A stretch of 24,613 bases of DNA from CAMBDR01 sp046597185 (GTDB lineage: Bacteria > Pseudomonadota > Gammaproteobacteria > Burkholderiales > Burkholderiaceae_D). Each line of letters opens with the position of its first letter. Position 1 is the stretch's first letter. Shown piece after piece: positions 13,719-21,721 of this stretch. The position numbers were made by a program, and so were the translations under genes. The stretch covers positions 1 through 24,613 of the forward strand of contig JBKJLF010000062.1 of the NCBI GenBank assembly GCA_046597185.1, in the 5' to 3' direction. Below the pieces are notes generated by a model. It was not told the origin of the DNA. It did not search any database and saw only the letters and a list, made by a program, of their open reading frames with translations.

Positions 13719-16079
13719 CTAATACAATTCGTTTTTTACGTCATCTTTGACTTTATCCTCAGCGCGCGGCAAGCCATCACCCAGGCCCAGGCTGGTCACG
13801 CCCGTGCCGGGTGGGTTTTCGATGTAATAATATTCGCTGCCCGCCTGGATCAAGCCGTCCGGCACGATGCGCTCTTCAACCGGAATTTCTTTCAAGGCTT
13901 TTTGCATATAACTGATCCAGATCGGTAGCGCCAGTCCCCCGCCTGTTTCCCGGTTGCCAAGATTTTTGGGCTGGTCAAACCCAATCCAGGCAATCCCAAC
14001 CAATTGTGCGTGGTAGCCCGCAAACCATGCATCAACCGAATCATTGGTGGTGCCGGTTTTGCCCGCCAAATCGGGGCGTTTTAATACCATGGCCTTGGCC
14101 GCCGTACCGTGGCGCACCACGTCCTTCAGCATGCTATCGACCAAAAACGCATTGCGTTCATCAATAATGCGATTGACTTCATCGCCAGCCAAGGCCGGGT
14201 TGGCCTGGGAGATGATTTTGCCATTGGCATCGACAATTTTCGAAATCAGATAAGGATTGACCCGATAGCCGCCATTGGCAAAGGTGGCGTAAGCCCCCGC
14301 CATCTGCATTGGCGTGGTTGCGCCGGAACCCAGCGCCAGCGTTAAATAAGGGGGATTTTTTTCTGAGTCAAAGCCAAAGCGGGTGGTGTATTCTTGTCCG
14401 TATTTGACACCGATTTTTTGCAGGATGCGGATAGAAATCATGTTTTTCGACTTGGTTAAGCCGCGCCGCATCGACATCGGGCCTTCATATTTGCCGTCGT
14501 AGTTTTTCGGTTCCCATGCCTGGCCGCCTGTTTGTCCGGCGTCAAAGGAAATCGGCGCATCGTTAATAATGGTGCCAGGCGACAAACCTTTTTCCAGCGA
14601 AGCAGAATAAATAAAGGGTTTGAACGAGGAACCGGGTTGACGCCAGGCTTGGGTAACATGGTTGAATTTATTGCGATTAAAGTCAAAACCACCCACCATG
14701 GCCCGGATTGCGCCATCGACACTGCGTGCCGAAATAAAGGCCGATTCGACTTCCGGCATTTGTGTAATCGCCCAACCGGCTTCTTCCAACATCACGCGAA
14801 TCACCGCGCCGCGCTTGAGGCTGCGGTTGGCTGGCGCATTTTTTTCCAGCCACGAACTGACAAAATTCAAACCGGGTTTGGTGATCTTGATTTCTTCACC
14901 TGATGCTAAAACTGCAACAACTTGTTGTGGCGTCGCTTTTAAGACTATTGCAGCGGTCATATCATCGCTATCCGGGTGCTCAGCCAATTCGGCTTCAATT
15001 GCTTCATCGGCTTGTTCTTTGCCGGCAGGAATCTCGATAAAGGCTTCGGGGCCACGAAAGCCATGACGCTTTTCATAATCGAGTACCCCTTTGCGCAAGG
15101 CCAGATAGGCCGCATCCTGATCAGCCTTGGTGATGGTGGTGAAAACGCTCAGCCCACGAGTATAGGTTTCTTCCTTAAATTGTTCAAAAACCAGTTGGCG
15201 TGCCATTTCCGCCACATATTCCGCATGAATGCCAAATTCGTTGGTAGCGGTTTTTATAGCCAATGATTCAACTTTTGCTATATCATATTGCTCTTTACTT
15301 AAATAGCCGAGTTGATACATGCGGGAAAGAATATGTTGTTGGCGTACCCTGGCGCGTTTGGGGTTGACTACCGGATTGTAAGCGGATGGGGCTTTGGGCA
15401 GGCCCGCCAACATGGCGGCTTCCGCTGGTGTAATGTCCTGTAGTTTTTTTCCGAAATAGATTTGGGCTGCAGACGAAAATCCGTAGGAGCGTTGCCCAAG
15501 ATAAATTTGATTCATGTAGACTTCAAGAATCTGATCTTTGCTCAGGTAGCGTTCAATTTTCCATGCCAGTAAAGCTTCATAGGCTTTGCGTTTGAAAGTT
15601 TGCTCACTGGAGAGGAAAAAATTGCGTGCCACTTGTTGGGTGATGGTGGATGCGCCTTGCTTGGGGCCGCCGCCCAGATTATTGAGCATGGCGCGGAATA
15701 TGCCCTGATAATCAATGCCGCTATGATCGTAGAAACGGTCGTCTTCTGCAGTTAAAACGGCCTTTTTCATGACATCCGGGATGTCTTTGATATGCGCCAG
15801 ATTGCGCCGCTCTTCGCCAAATTCGCCGATCAAGACATTATCTGCCGAGAAAATGCGCAAGGGGATTTTGGGGCGGTAGTCGGTGAGTGAATCGAGTTCG
15901 GGCAAATTTGGGTAAGCCAAGGCCAAGGCAAAGCCAAGCGTTAAAATGGCGACCAGGATCAGGCCCAAAACGGTCGTGGCCAAGCCAATGAGAATGCGCA
16001 AGGGCAAATTCAATTTGCGGCGAAGCGGGCTGACGGTGTCAGGTGCGCTGTCAGATGAATCAGTGAGATGAGTTGTCAT
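13719..16079 (-). CDS. mrcA: Penicillin-binding protein 1A (bifunctional glycosyltransferase/transpeptidase)
   Basis: 786 residues, usual for class A PBPs (also called ponA). A short cytoplasmic tail and one transmembrane helix (about 28-55) precede the GT51 glycosyltransferase domain with the catalytic Glu112 in TAEDDRFYDHSGID and the GASTITQQVARNFFL motif. An OB-like insert follows. The transpeptidase domain carries SxxK (Ser484-Ser-Phe-Lys487, in RQPGSSFKPFIY), SxN (Ser544-Lys-Asn546) and KTG (Lys674, in AGKTGTTNDSVDAWFAGY), so both activities appear intact. It polymerises and cross-links peptidoglycan at the inner membrane. A sigma-70-like promoter lies about 35-65 bases upstream. It is divergent from the pilMNOPQ operon, the standard arrangement in gamma- and beta-proteobacteria. 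Confidence 0.97.
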   Translation of the reverse strand: MTTHLTDSSDSAPDTVSPLRRKLNLPLRILIGLATTVLGLILVAILTLGFALALAYPNLPELDSLTDYRPKIPLRIFSADNVLIGEFGEERRNLAHIKDIPDVMKKAVLTAEDDRFYDHSGIDYQGIFRAMLNNLGGGPKQGASTITQQVARNFFLSSEQTFKRKAYEALLAWKIERYLSKDQILEVYMNQIYLGQRSYGFSSAAQIYFGKKLQDITPAEAAMLAGLPKAPSAYNPVVNPKRARVRQQHILSRMYQLGYLSKEQYDIAKVESLAIKTATNEFGIHAEYVAEMARQLVFEQFKEETYTRGLSVFTTITKADQDAAYLALRKGVLDYEKRHGFRGPEAFIEIPAGKEQADEAIEAELAEHPDSDDMTAAIVLKATPQQVVAVLASGEEIKITKPGLNFVSSWLEKNAPANRSLKRGAVIRVMLEEAGWAITQMPEVESAFISARSVDGAIRAMVGGFDFNRNKFNHVTQAWRQPGSSFKPFIYSASLEKGLSPGTIINDAPISFDAGQTGGQAWEPKNYDGKYEGPMSMRRGLTKSKNMISIRILQKIGVKYGQEYTTRFGFDSEKNPPYLTLALGSGATTPMQMAGAYATFANGGYRVNPYLISKIVDANGKIISQANPALAGDEVNRIIDERNAFLVDSMLKDVVRHGTAAKAMVLKRPDLAGKTGTTNDSVDAWFAGYHAQLVGIAWIGFDQPKNLGNRETGGGLALPIWISYMQKALKEIPVEERIVPDGLIQAGSEYYYIENPPGTGVTSLGLGDGLPRAEDKVKDDVKNELY

Positions 16080-16115
16080 GCGAACATAAGTGTGAGAGAG
16101 CCGTGGTCAGCTTAC

Positions 16116-16145
16116 ATTATAAAGCACGAACCGAAACCGGGTAAA
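16116..16145 (-). promoter_or_regulatory. Candidate sigma-70 promoter of mrcA
   Basis: On the minus strand, a perfect -10 box TATAAT (16121-16116) is preceded, with an 18-base spacer, by TTTACC (16145-16140), 4 of 6 matches to TTGACA. Transcription would start near 16109, giving a leader of about 30 bases. Confidence 0.5.
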
Positions 16146-16288
16146 TCCTTGGGCGCATTGGCGTGTTTTGCAGCACAGAGTTTGATAAAAGAACGAAGAA
16201 TTATTATTTTCTTGATGTCGCGCGTAGGATTTCGGCAACAGATTGCTGCGCTGCTCAATCGAAATACCTTTACAGGATAGGGCAGTTG

Positions 16289-16318
16289 TTGATACGATTT
16301 AATGTACTATTGCATAAA
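16289..16318 (+). promoter_or_regulatory. Candidate promoter of the pilMNOPQ operon
   Basis: TTGATA (16289-16294, 5 of 6 to the -35 consensus) is followed after 18 bases by CATAAA (16313-16318, 4 of 6 to the -10 consensus). This would give a leader of roughly 110 bases before the preferred pilM start. It is a weak match judged by eye. Confidence 0.3.
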
Positions 16319-16438
16319 AGTCGCCTAAATATAGGTTTCTAAACGATTTTTTCCCAAATACAATGGCTTTCAGGTGTTTTGATTAAGAAAAAATGCCGCA
16401 GGTCAATATGGGAAAGTGGAATTTCTGGAGATTTGCCC

Positions 16439-17521
16439 TTGAGTCTGACATTAGCATCATTGCTCGGTAGTAACAGTCCGCCACTGGTTGGTTTGGACAT
16501 TAGTACCTCGGGCGTACGGCTGGTCGAACTGGCCGAGGCGGGTAAAGCGGGTTTTCGCCTGGAGCGTTACGCTTCCGAACCCTTACCTCGTGGCGCAGTG
16601 GTCGATGGCAATATCGAAAACATTGATCAGGTATCTGAAGCGGTGCGTCGGGTGTGGAAAAAAAGCGGCACCCGCATCAAGCATGTGGCCATGGGCATGC
16701 CACCCGCATCGGTGATCACCAAAAAGATTATTCTGCCTGCCGGCTTGAATGAAGATCAACTTGAATTGCAAGTTGAATCCGAGGCCAGCCAATATATTCC
16801 CTTTGCCCTGGATGAAGTGAGCCTGGATTTCGACGTGATTGGCCCTGCACCCAATTCGCCGGACGACATGGATGTGATGTTGGCGGCGGCACGGCGTGAA
16901 AAAGTGGAAGACCGGATTGCGATTGCTGAAGCAGCAGGGTTAAAAGCCTTGGTAATGGATATCGAATCCTATGCCGCCCGTGCTGCAATCGAACGTATCA
17001 CTGGCCAAATGCCGGGTGGCGGCAAAGATCAAATTTTTGCCTTGTTTCAAATAGGTGCGCAAGTGACGCACATCTCCATGATACTGAACGGCGAAACCAT
17101 TTATGAGCGCGAGCAGCCGTTTGGTGGCAATCAACTAACCCAGGATATTGTGCGTTCGTATGGTATGTCATTTGAAGAGGCGGATGCCAAAAAGCGGGCA
17201 GGCGATTTGCCGGAAGGTTTTGAGCATGATATTTTAAATCCCTTCCTCGAAAACGCCGCGCTGGAAGTATCGCGCGCGATTCAGTTTTTCTACACCTCGA
17301 CCGTGCATACCCATGTTGATCAATTATTTCTCGCTGGCGGGTGTGCCATTATTCCGGGTTTGCTCGATATTGTGGCGAGCAAGACTCAAACATCAACCAC
17401 AGTTGTCAGCCCATTTAAAGGCATGCAATTATCAGCGAATGTCCGCGAAAAGCAGTTGCGGGCAGAAGCCCCGGCTTATCTGGTAGCATGCGGCTTGGCT
17501 TTGCGGAGGTTTAGCGTATGA
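16439..17521 (+). CDS. pilM: Type IV pilus assembly protein PilM
   Basis: Actin-like cytoplasmic ATP-binding protein of the pilus alignment complex; it binds the short N-terminal tail of PilN and couples the inner-membrane platform to the motor. I place the start at TTG 16439 (360 residues, the usual size) because GGAG at 16427-16430 lies 8 bases upstream and the product begins LSLTLASLLGSNSPPLVGLDIS, like homologues. An upstream TTG (16379) would add 20 basic residues. Visible motifs: phosphate-1 loop GLDISTSGVRLVEL, then PLPRGAVVDGNIEN, AAARREKVEDRI, DIESYAARAAIER and the C-terminal LFLAGGCAIIPGL. Its stop overlaps the pilN start (ATGA). It is divergent from mrcA. Confidence 0.96.
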   Translation: MSLTLASLLGSNSPPLVGLDISTSGVRLVELAEAGKAGFRLERYASEPLPRGAVVDGNIENIDQVSEAVRRVWKKSGTRIKHVAMGMPPASVITKKIILPAGLNEDQLELQVESEASQYIPFALDEVSLDFDVIGPAPNSPDDMDVMLAAARREKVEDRIAIAEAAGLKALVMDIESYAARAAIERITGQMPGGGKDQIFALFQIGAQVTHISMILNGETIYEREQPFGGNQLTQDIVRSYGMSFEEADAKKRAGDLPEGFEHDILNPFLENAALEVSRAIQFFYTSTVHTHVDQLFLAGGCAIIPGLLDIVASKTQTSTTVVSPFKGMQLSANVREKQLRAEAPAYLVACGLALRRFSV

Positions 17522-18231
17522 TCAGAATTAACCTGTTACCGCATCGCGAAGAGAAGCGTAAGCGTAATAAAAAGGCTTTTGTTGCCTTGGCGGTCATGTT
17601 TGCCATGTTGGGTGGTCTTGTTGTATTGGTGGTTGGTGGATTTTTTGCCACTCAAATTGGTATTCAAAATCAACGTAACTTAATTTTGGAGACTGAAAAT
17701 AAGACCCTGGATGACAAAATTAAAGAAATTGCCAGTTTAAAGCAGGATATTGAAAGCTTGAAGGCACGTCAACAGGCAGTGGAAGATCTGCAATCTGATC
17801 GCAATCAACCCGTGTATTTAATGGATGAATTGGTCAAACAAACGCCCGAGGGCGTGCATTTTCGCAGCTTTAAGCAAGAGGGGCAACGGATTGTGATGAC
17901 GGGTTATGCGCAGTCTACTGCACGCATTGCCGATTTATTGGATCGATTTGGGAATAATTCGCAATGGTTTGAACGTCCCAATCTGGTGGTGAGTACGGCT
18001 ACCAATGTGGGTTCTGGTAAAAGTGTCAAAAGCGTATATGACTTCACCATTAACGTCGGGATTAAACGACCACGCGATAAAGACAAACTTGCCGAAGCTG
18101 CCAAAACTACCGCGAACGCTGCCGCTGCAAAACCGGGTGCGGTAATCGCACCAGCACCAGCCGCAGCAGCACCACTACCCGCAACGCCCAGTGCAGTTGC
18201 GAGTGCGGTAGCGAGCTCGTTGAACAAATAA
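17518..18231 (+). CDS. pilN: Type IV pilus assembly protein PilN
   Basis: 237 residues. It starts with the PilM-binding motif MIRINLLPHREEKRK, followed by one transmembrane helix (about 24-48) and a coiled coil (about 52-85), then a periplasmic ferredoxin-like domain (DELVKQTPEGVHFRSF onward). It pairs with PilO in the inner membrane. The last ~38 residues are an Ala/Pro-rich low-complexity tail (AAAKPGAVIAPAPAAAAP...), longer than in many homologues. It overlaps pilM by four bases and precedes pilO by 13 bases, with a GGGAAGG ribosome-binding site at its end. Confidence 0.96.
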   Translation: MIRINLLPHREEKRKRNKKAFVALAVMFAMLGGLVVLVVGGFFATQIGIQNQRNLILETENKTLDDKIKEIASLKQDIESLKARQQAVEDLQSDRNQPVYLMDELVKQTPEGVHFRSFKQEGQRIVMTGYAQSTARIADLLDRFGNNSQWFERPNLVVSTATNVGSGKSVKSVYDFTINVGIKRPRDKDKLAEAAKTTANAAAAKPGAVIAPAPAAAAPLPATPSAVASAVASSLNK

Positions 18232-18244
18232 GGGAAGGCAGGCT

Positions 18245-18907
18245 ATGGCAAATTTAAATGTTATGGGTGAATCACTGGCCGATCAATTTCGCGGCTTGAA
18301 GGGGCGACATCCGGGGCAATGGCCAATCATGCCAAGATTGCTGCTGGCAATGCTGGCCATGGCGGTCGTCATTGGGGCAGGATGGGGATTCTATTGGAAT
18401 GAGCAATTAAACGAGCAAGAGCGAGGTAAAGCGAAAGAGAACACGTTAAAAGACGAGTATCGGGTTAAAATTCAGCAGGCCGTCAATCTCGATATACTGC
18501 AGGCGCAGAAAAAGCAAGTGAACGCCTATGTTACTTCGTTAGAAAAACAACTGCCGGGTAAGGCTCAAATTGAGAACCTGTTGTCGGATATTAATACTGC
18601 AGGGGTTGGGCGCGGTTTGCATATTGAATCGATTAAACCTGGGTCGGTGGTCATTAATGATTATTACTCGGAGTTGCCAATCGAAATCAAAGTCAGTGGT
18701 AGTTACCACGACATCGGTGCCTTCACCGGGGATATTGCCAATTTGTCGCGTATCGTCACATTGAACAGTTTGGAATTGATTGCGAACCGGGAAGGTAATG
18801 GCTTGACCTTAAACGCGACTGCCAAAACCTTCCGTTATTTGGATTCCGACGAATTGGCAGAAACCAGGAAGACTATGGTAGGAAAGAAAAAGGGAGAGAA
18901 GAAATGA
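18245..18907 (+). CDS. pilO: Type IV pilus assembly protein PilO
   Basis: 220 residues: a short cytoplasmic N-terminus, one transmembrane helix (about 29-50), a coiled coil (ENTLKDEYRVKIQQAVNLDILQAQKKQV), then LEKQLPGKAQIENLLSDINTAGVGRGL and IEIKVSGSYHDIGAFTGDIANLSRIVTL, the characteristic periplasmic PilO fold. It forms a heterodimer with PilN and links to PilP. AGGGAAGG precedes the start. It overlaps pilP by four bases. Confidence 0.96.
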   Translation: MANLNVMGESLADQFRGLKGRHPGQWPIMPRLLLAMLAMAVVIGAGWGFYWNEQLNEQERGKAKENTLKDEYRVKIQQAVNLDILQAQKKQVNAYVTSLEKQLPGKAQIENLLSDINTAGVGRGLHIESIKPGSVVINDYYSELPIEIKVSGSYHDIGAFTGDIANLSRIVTLNSLELIANREGNGLTLNATAKTFRYLDSDELAETRKTMVGKKKGEKK

Positions 18908-19458
18908 AGTGGGCTAATCGACTGTATCGGATCGGGATATTCATAGGGCCATTTAGCTTACTTATTTTGTTGGGCGGGTGTGGTGATGCCAGTGTCAATG
19001 AAGTGAGGCAATGGATGGAAACCACCAAAAGAGAAGTTCGTCCGCAAGTGTCGGCCTTGTCAGAACCTAAAAAATTCATCCCTTTTGGCTATGTTAATAA
19101 ATCTGAGATTGATCCATTTAATCCCAACAAGCTTCTTGGTGCCATTGCAAAGTTGAATGTGCGCACCCAAAAAGGGCCTGTCATTGATGAGAATCGGGTG
19201 CGTGAATATTTGGAAGGTTTTCCGTTGGATACCTTAAAAATGGTCGGGTTCCTGGAGAAAAAAGGTGTGTTTACGGCCTTGGTGCAAGTTGAGAAAAACG
19301 TGTATCAAGTGAAAGTCAACAATTATGTTGGACAAAATCACGGCAAGATCGCCAAAATCACGGAGAGCGAAATTGTAATTAATGAAATTGTTCAAGATGC
19401 TACCGGCGACAATATTGAACATGAAGCCAAACTTGAGTTGCAGGAGACTAAAAAATGA
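18904..19458 (+). CDS. pilP: Type IV pilus assembly lipoprotein PilP
   Basis: 184 residues. The lipoprotein signal ends in the lipobox LGGC with Cys26 followed by GD, so the protein is probably anchored in the inner membrane (Asp at +2). The body shows FIPFGYVNKSEIDPFNP and LEGFPLDTLKMVGFLEKKG..TALVQVEKNVYQVKVNNYVGQNHGKI, the HR-domain pattern of PilP that docks onto the N0 domain of the PilQ secretin. It joins the PilN/PilO platform to the outer-membrane secretin. Its stop overlaps the pilQ start (ATGA, 19455-19458). Confidence 0.96.
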   Translation: MKWANRLYRIGIFIGPFSLLILLGGCGDASVNEVRQWMETTKREVRPQVSALSEPKKFIPFGYVNKSEIDPFNPNKLLGAIAKLNVRTQKGPVIDENRVREYLEGFPLDTLKMVGFLEKKGVFTALVQVEKNVYQVKVNNYVGQNHGKIAKITESEIVINEIVQDATGDNIEHEAKLELQETKK

Positions 19459-21686
19459 TCGCTCTAAATAGACAAAATATGCAAGCCGGAATGATGCGTG
19501 GCGTATTTTTGCCACTGTTAAAATGGTTGGCCTCAACCAGCCTGTTCGCCAGCCTGTTCGCTAGCCTCTGTTTGGCTGCCGTGTCCGCACGGGCGGAGAA
19601 TGCCATTGAATCGATTAGTGCCAATCAGCAAGGCTCCAATATCATTATCAAGGTGGCGATGAAAAACCCACTGGAAAAAGCGCCACCCGGGTTTTCTGAC
19701 ACCAACCCGGCACGGATAGCACTCGATTTTGCCGATACCTCCAATGGCACGGGTAAAAATAGTCAGGAAATCAGCCTGGGTGATGTGCGCAATGTGAACG
19801 TGGTGCAAGCAGGTAGCCGCTCACGGTTGGTCTTCAATTTAAAGCGTAATTTGAATTATGCGACCGCGATTGACGGCAAGCTCATGGTGATCACCATTGA
19901 TGGTTCAGGCGGGGTGGCTACCGCAGTTGATGCGACTGGCGCACCCATTGCCAAATCAGCCGAGATTACCGTGTCCGGTGCCAAACCTGTTGCCCGCTCT
20001 ACGCCAAGCAAGCAGGCATTGCGCGATATCGATTTCCGCCGTGGTACCAATGGTGAGGGGCGTATCGTCATTGATTTGCCCAATAGCCAGATCGGCGTCG
20101 ATGTGCGCCAGCAGGGTAGCAAGGTGATCGTGGACTTTTTGAAAACCAGCCTGCCAGACACTTTACGGCGACGCCTGGATGTGGGTGACTTTGGTACGCC
20201 GGTGCAAGTTGTAACAACCGCTTCACAAGGCGATAATGTGCAAATGGTGATTGAACCCAAGGGCTTGTGGGAACATAGCGCTTACCAAAGCGATACGCAA
20301 CTGGTGATTGAAGTCAAGCCGATCAAAGAAGATTTGAATAAGCTGGTGCAAGGCACGCAAGGCTACCGTGGTGATAAGCTTACTCTGAGCTTCCAAAGTA
20401 TTGACGTTCGCTCAGTCTTGCAAGTAATTGCTGAATTTTCCGGTTTGAATATTATTACCAGTGATACGGTGGGCGGCAGTGTTACCTTACGTTTGAAAGA
20501 TGTGCCTTGGGATCAGGCACTGGATGTGGTAATGCAAACCAGAGGATTGGACATGCGTAAAAATGGCACGGTTTTGTGGATTGCGCCAAAAGATGAATTG
20601 CTGACCAAAGAAAAACTCGAACTCGAACAAAAAGCGCAAATTGCAGATCTTGAACCTTTGAAATCCGAAATCTTCCAGCTTAATTATCAAAAAGCAGAGT
20701 CATTTAAGCAAGTTTTTGGCCTGGATTCGTCAGGTAGTTCATCGGGGGGCTCGGATAAAACACGGATTTTATCCAAACGCGGCTCGGCTGTGATTGATCC
20801 GAGAACGAATCAATTATTTGTTACCGACATCGCTTCAAAACTTGAAGACATCCGCAAACTTATCCAGCGTACCGATGTTGCTTCGCGCCAAGTGCTGATC
20901 GAAGCGCGCATTGTCATCGCGACCGACACCTTCAGTAAGAATTTGGGTGCGAAATTGGGCTTTAATGATAACCGCAACAAACAAGGTGGTGATGGCGGTT
21001 ATCAAATCAGTGGTAATAATCGGGTTTTGGTATCGGGGAATATTACAGGTGCAGGTGAAGGAACGGGACAGATCACGCGCACTGAAAGCAGCTTTACAAA
21101 TAACCAATTCGTGAGTTTGCCCGTTCTGGGTGCGCCCGCCATCGGCATCAGTTTGTTTAATGCGGCTGCCAATCGCTTCCTGAATTTGGAGTTGTCCGCA
21201 TTGGAAGCCGATGACAAAGGCAAAGTCATTTCCAGTCCGCGCGTGGTGACTGCGGATAAAGTTCAAGCGGTGATTGAGCAAGGTGAAGAATTGCCTTATG
21301 AGGTCTCAACACCCAGCGGCGCGACTTCCATCACGTTCCGTACCGCCACTTTGCGCCTTGAAGTGACGCCGCAAATTACACCGGATGGCAATGTGATTTT
21401 GGACGTGGATGTGACCAATGATTCGGTGGGTAGGGCAACGCGCGCGGGCTTTGGTATTAACAAGAAGCATGTTAAAACCCAGGTATTGGTCGACAATGGC
21501 GGAACTGTCGTGTTAGGGGGGATTTTTGAGCAGACGGAAAAGAACACGGTAACGCAAGTGCCATTTTTCGGTAACTTGCCAGTGCTAGGGAATTTTTTCA
21601 AGAACACAGCAAAATCGGATGCAAAAACAGAGTTGTTAGTATTCATTACACCAAAGGTGTTGTCGGATCGTCTGGCTACGCGTTAA
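19455..21686 (+). CDS. pilQ: Type IV pilus secretin PilQ
   Basis: 743 residues. A long signal peptide is probably cleaved after Ala47 (SARA/EN). Two AMIN peptidoglycan-binding domains (about 48-155 and 185-290) are followed by N0/STN (TLSFQSIDVRSVLQVIAEFSGLNIITS), N1 (DPRTNQLFVTDIASKLEDIRKLIQ) and the secretin barrel (VLIEARIVIATDTFSKNLGAKLG, NVILDVDVTNDSVG, VDNGGTVVLGGIFEQ, PFFGNLPVLGNFF, LLVFITPKVL). It forms the outer-membrane ring through which the pilus passes. Its signal peptide is encoded by a 12-base tandem repeat. The next gene begins 35 bases after its stop, with no visible terminator in between. Confidence 0.97.
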   Translation: MIALNRQNMQAGMMRGVFLPLLKWLASTSLFASLFASLCLAAVSARAENAIESISANQQGSNIIIKVAMKNPLEKAPPGFSDTNPARIALDFADTSNGTGKNSQEISLGDVRNVNVVQAGSRSRLVFNLKRNLNYATAIDGKLMVITIDGSGGVATAVDATGAPIAKSAEITVSGAKPVARSTPSKQALRDIDFRRGTNGEGRIVIDLPNSQIGVDVRQQGSKVIVDFLKTSLPDTLRRRLDVGDFGTPVQVVTTASQGDNVQMVIEPKGLWEHSAYQSDTQLVIEVKPIKEDLNKLVQGTQGYRGDKLTLSFQSIDVRSVLQVIAEFSGLNIITSDTVGGSVTLRLKDVPWDQALDVVMQTRGLDMRKNGTVLWIAPKDELLTKEKLELEQKAQIADLEPLKSEIFQLNYQKAESFKQVFGLDSSGSSSGGSDKTRILSKRGSAVIDPRTNQLFVTDIASKLEDIRKLIQRTDVASRQVLIEARIVIATDTFSKNLGAKLGFNDNRNKQGGDGGYQISGNNRVLVSGNITGAGEGTGQITRTESSFTNNQFVSLPVLGAPAIGISLFNAAANRFLNLELSALEADDKGKVISSPRVVTADKVQAVIEQGEELPYEVSTPSGATSITFRTATLRLEVTPQITPDGNVILDVDVTNDSVGRATRAGFGINKKHVKTQVLVDNGGTVVLGGIFEQTEKNTVTQVPFFGNLPVLGNFFKNTAKSDAKTELLVFITPKVLSDRLATR
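19539..19568 (+). repeat. 12-base tandem repeat in the pilQ signal-peptide region
   Basis: agcctgttcgcc, agcctgttcgct and a partial agcctc stand in tandem and encode SLFASLFASL in the hydrophobic core. The period keeps the frame. Confidence 0.85.
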
Positions 21687-21721
21687 AACGGAATTAAACT
21701 TAATACTACCTTTAAAATACT

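Larger units (their letters stand above)
16080..16438. other. Divergent control region between mrcA and pilM
   Basis: About 359 bases, AT-rich toward pilM. It holds a good candidate promoter for mrcA and a weaker one for pilM. A 20-codon in-frame extension of pilM from a TTG at 16379 is possible but unlikely. I see no rho-independent terminator, repeat or small gene. Confidence 0.6.

Noticed and set aside
16363..16384. Possible sigma-54 promoter upstream of pilM (TGGC followed by TTTTGA)
   Set aside because: The required GC of the -12 element is missing at the correct spacing.
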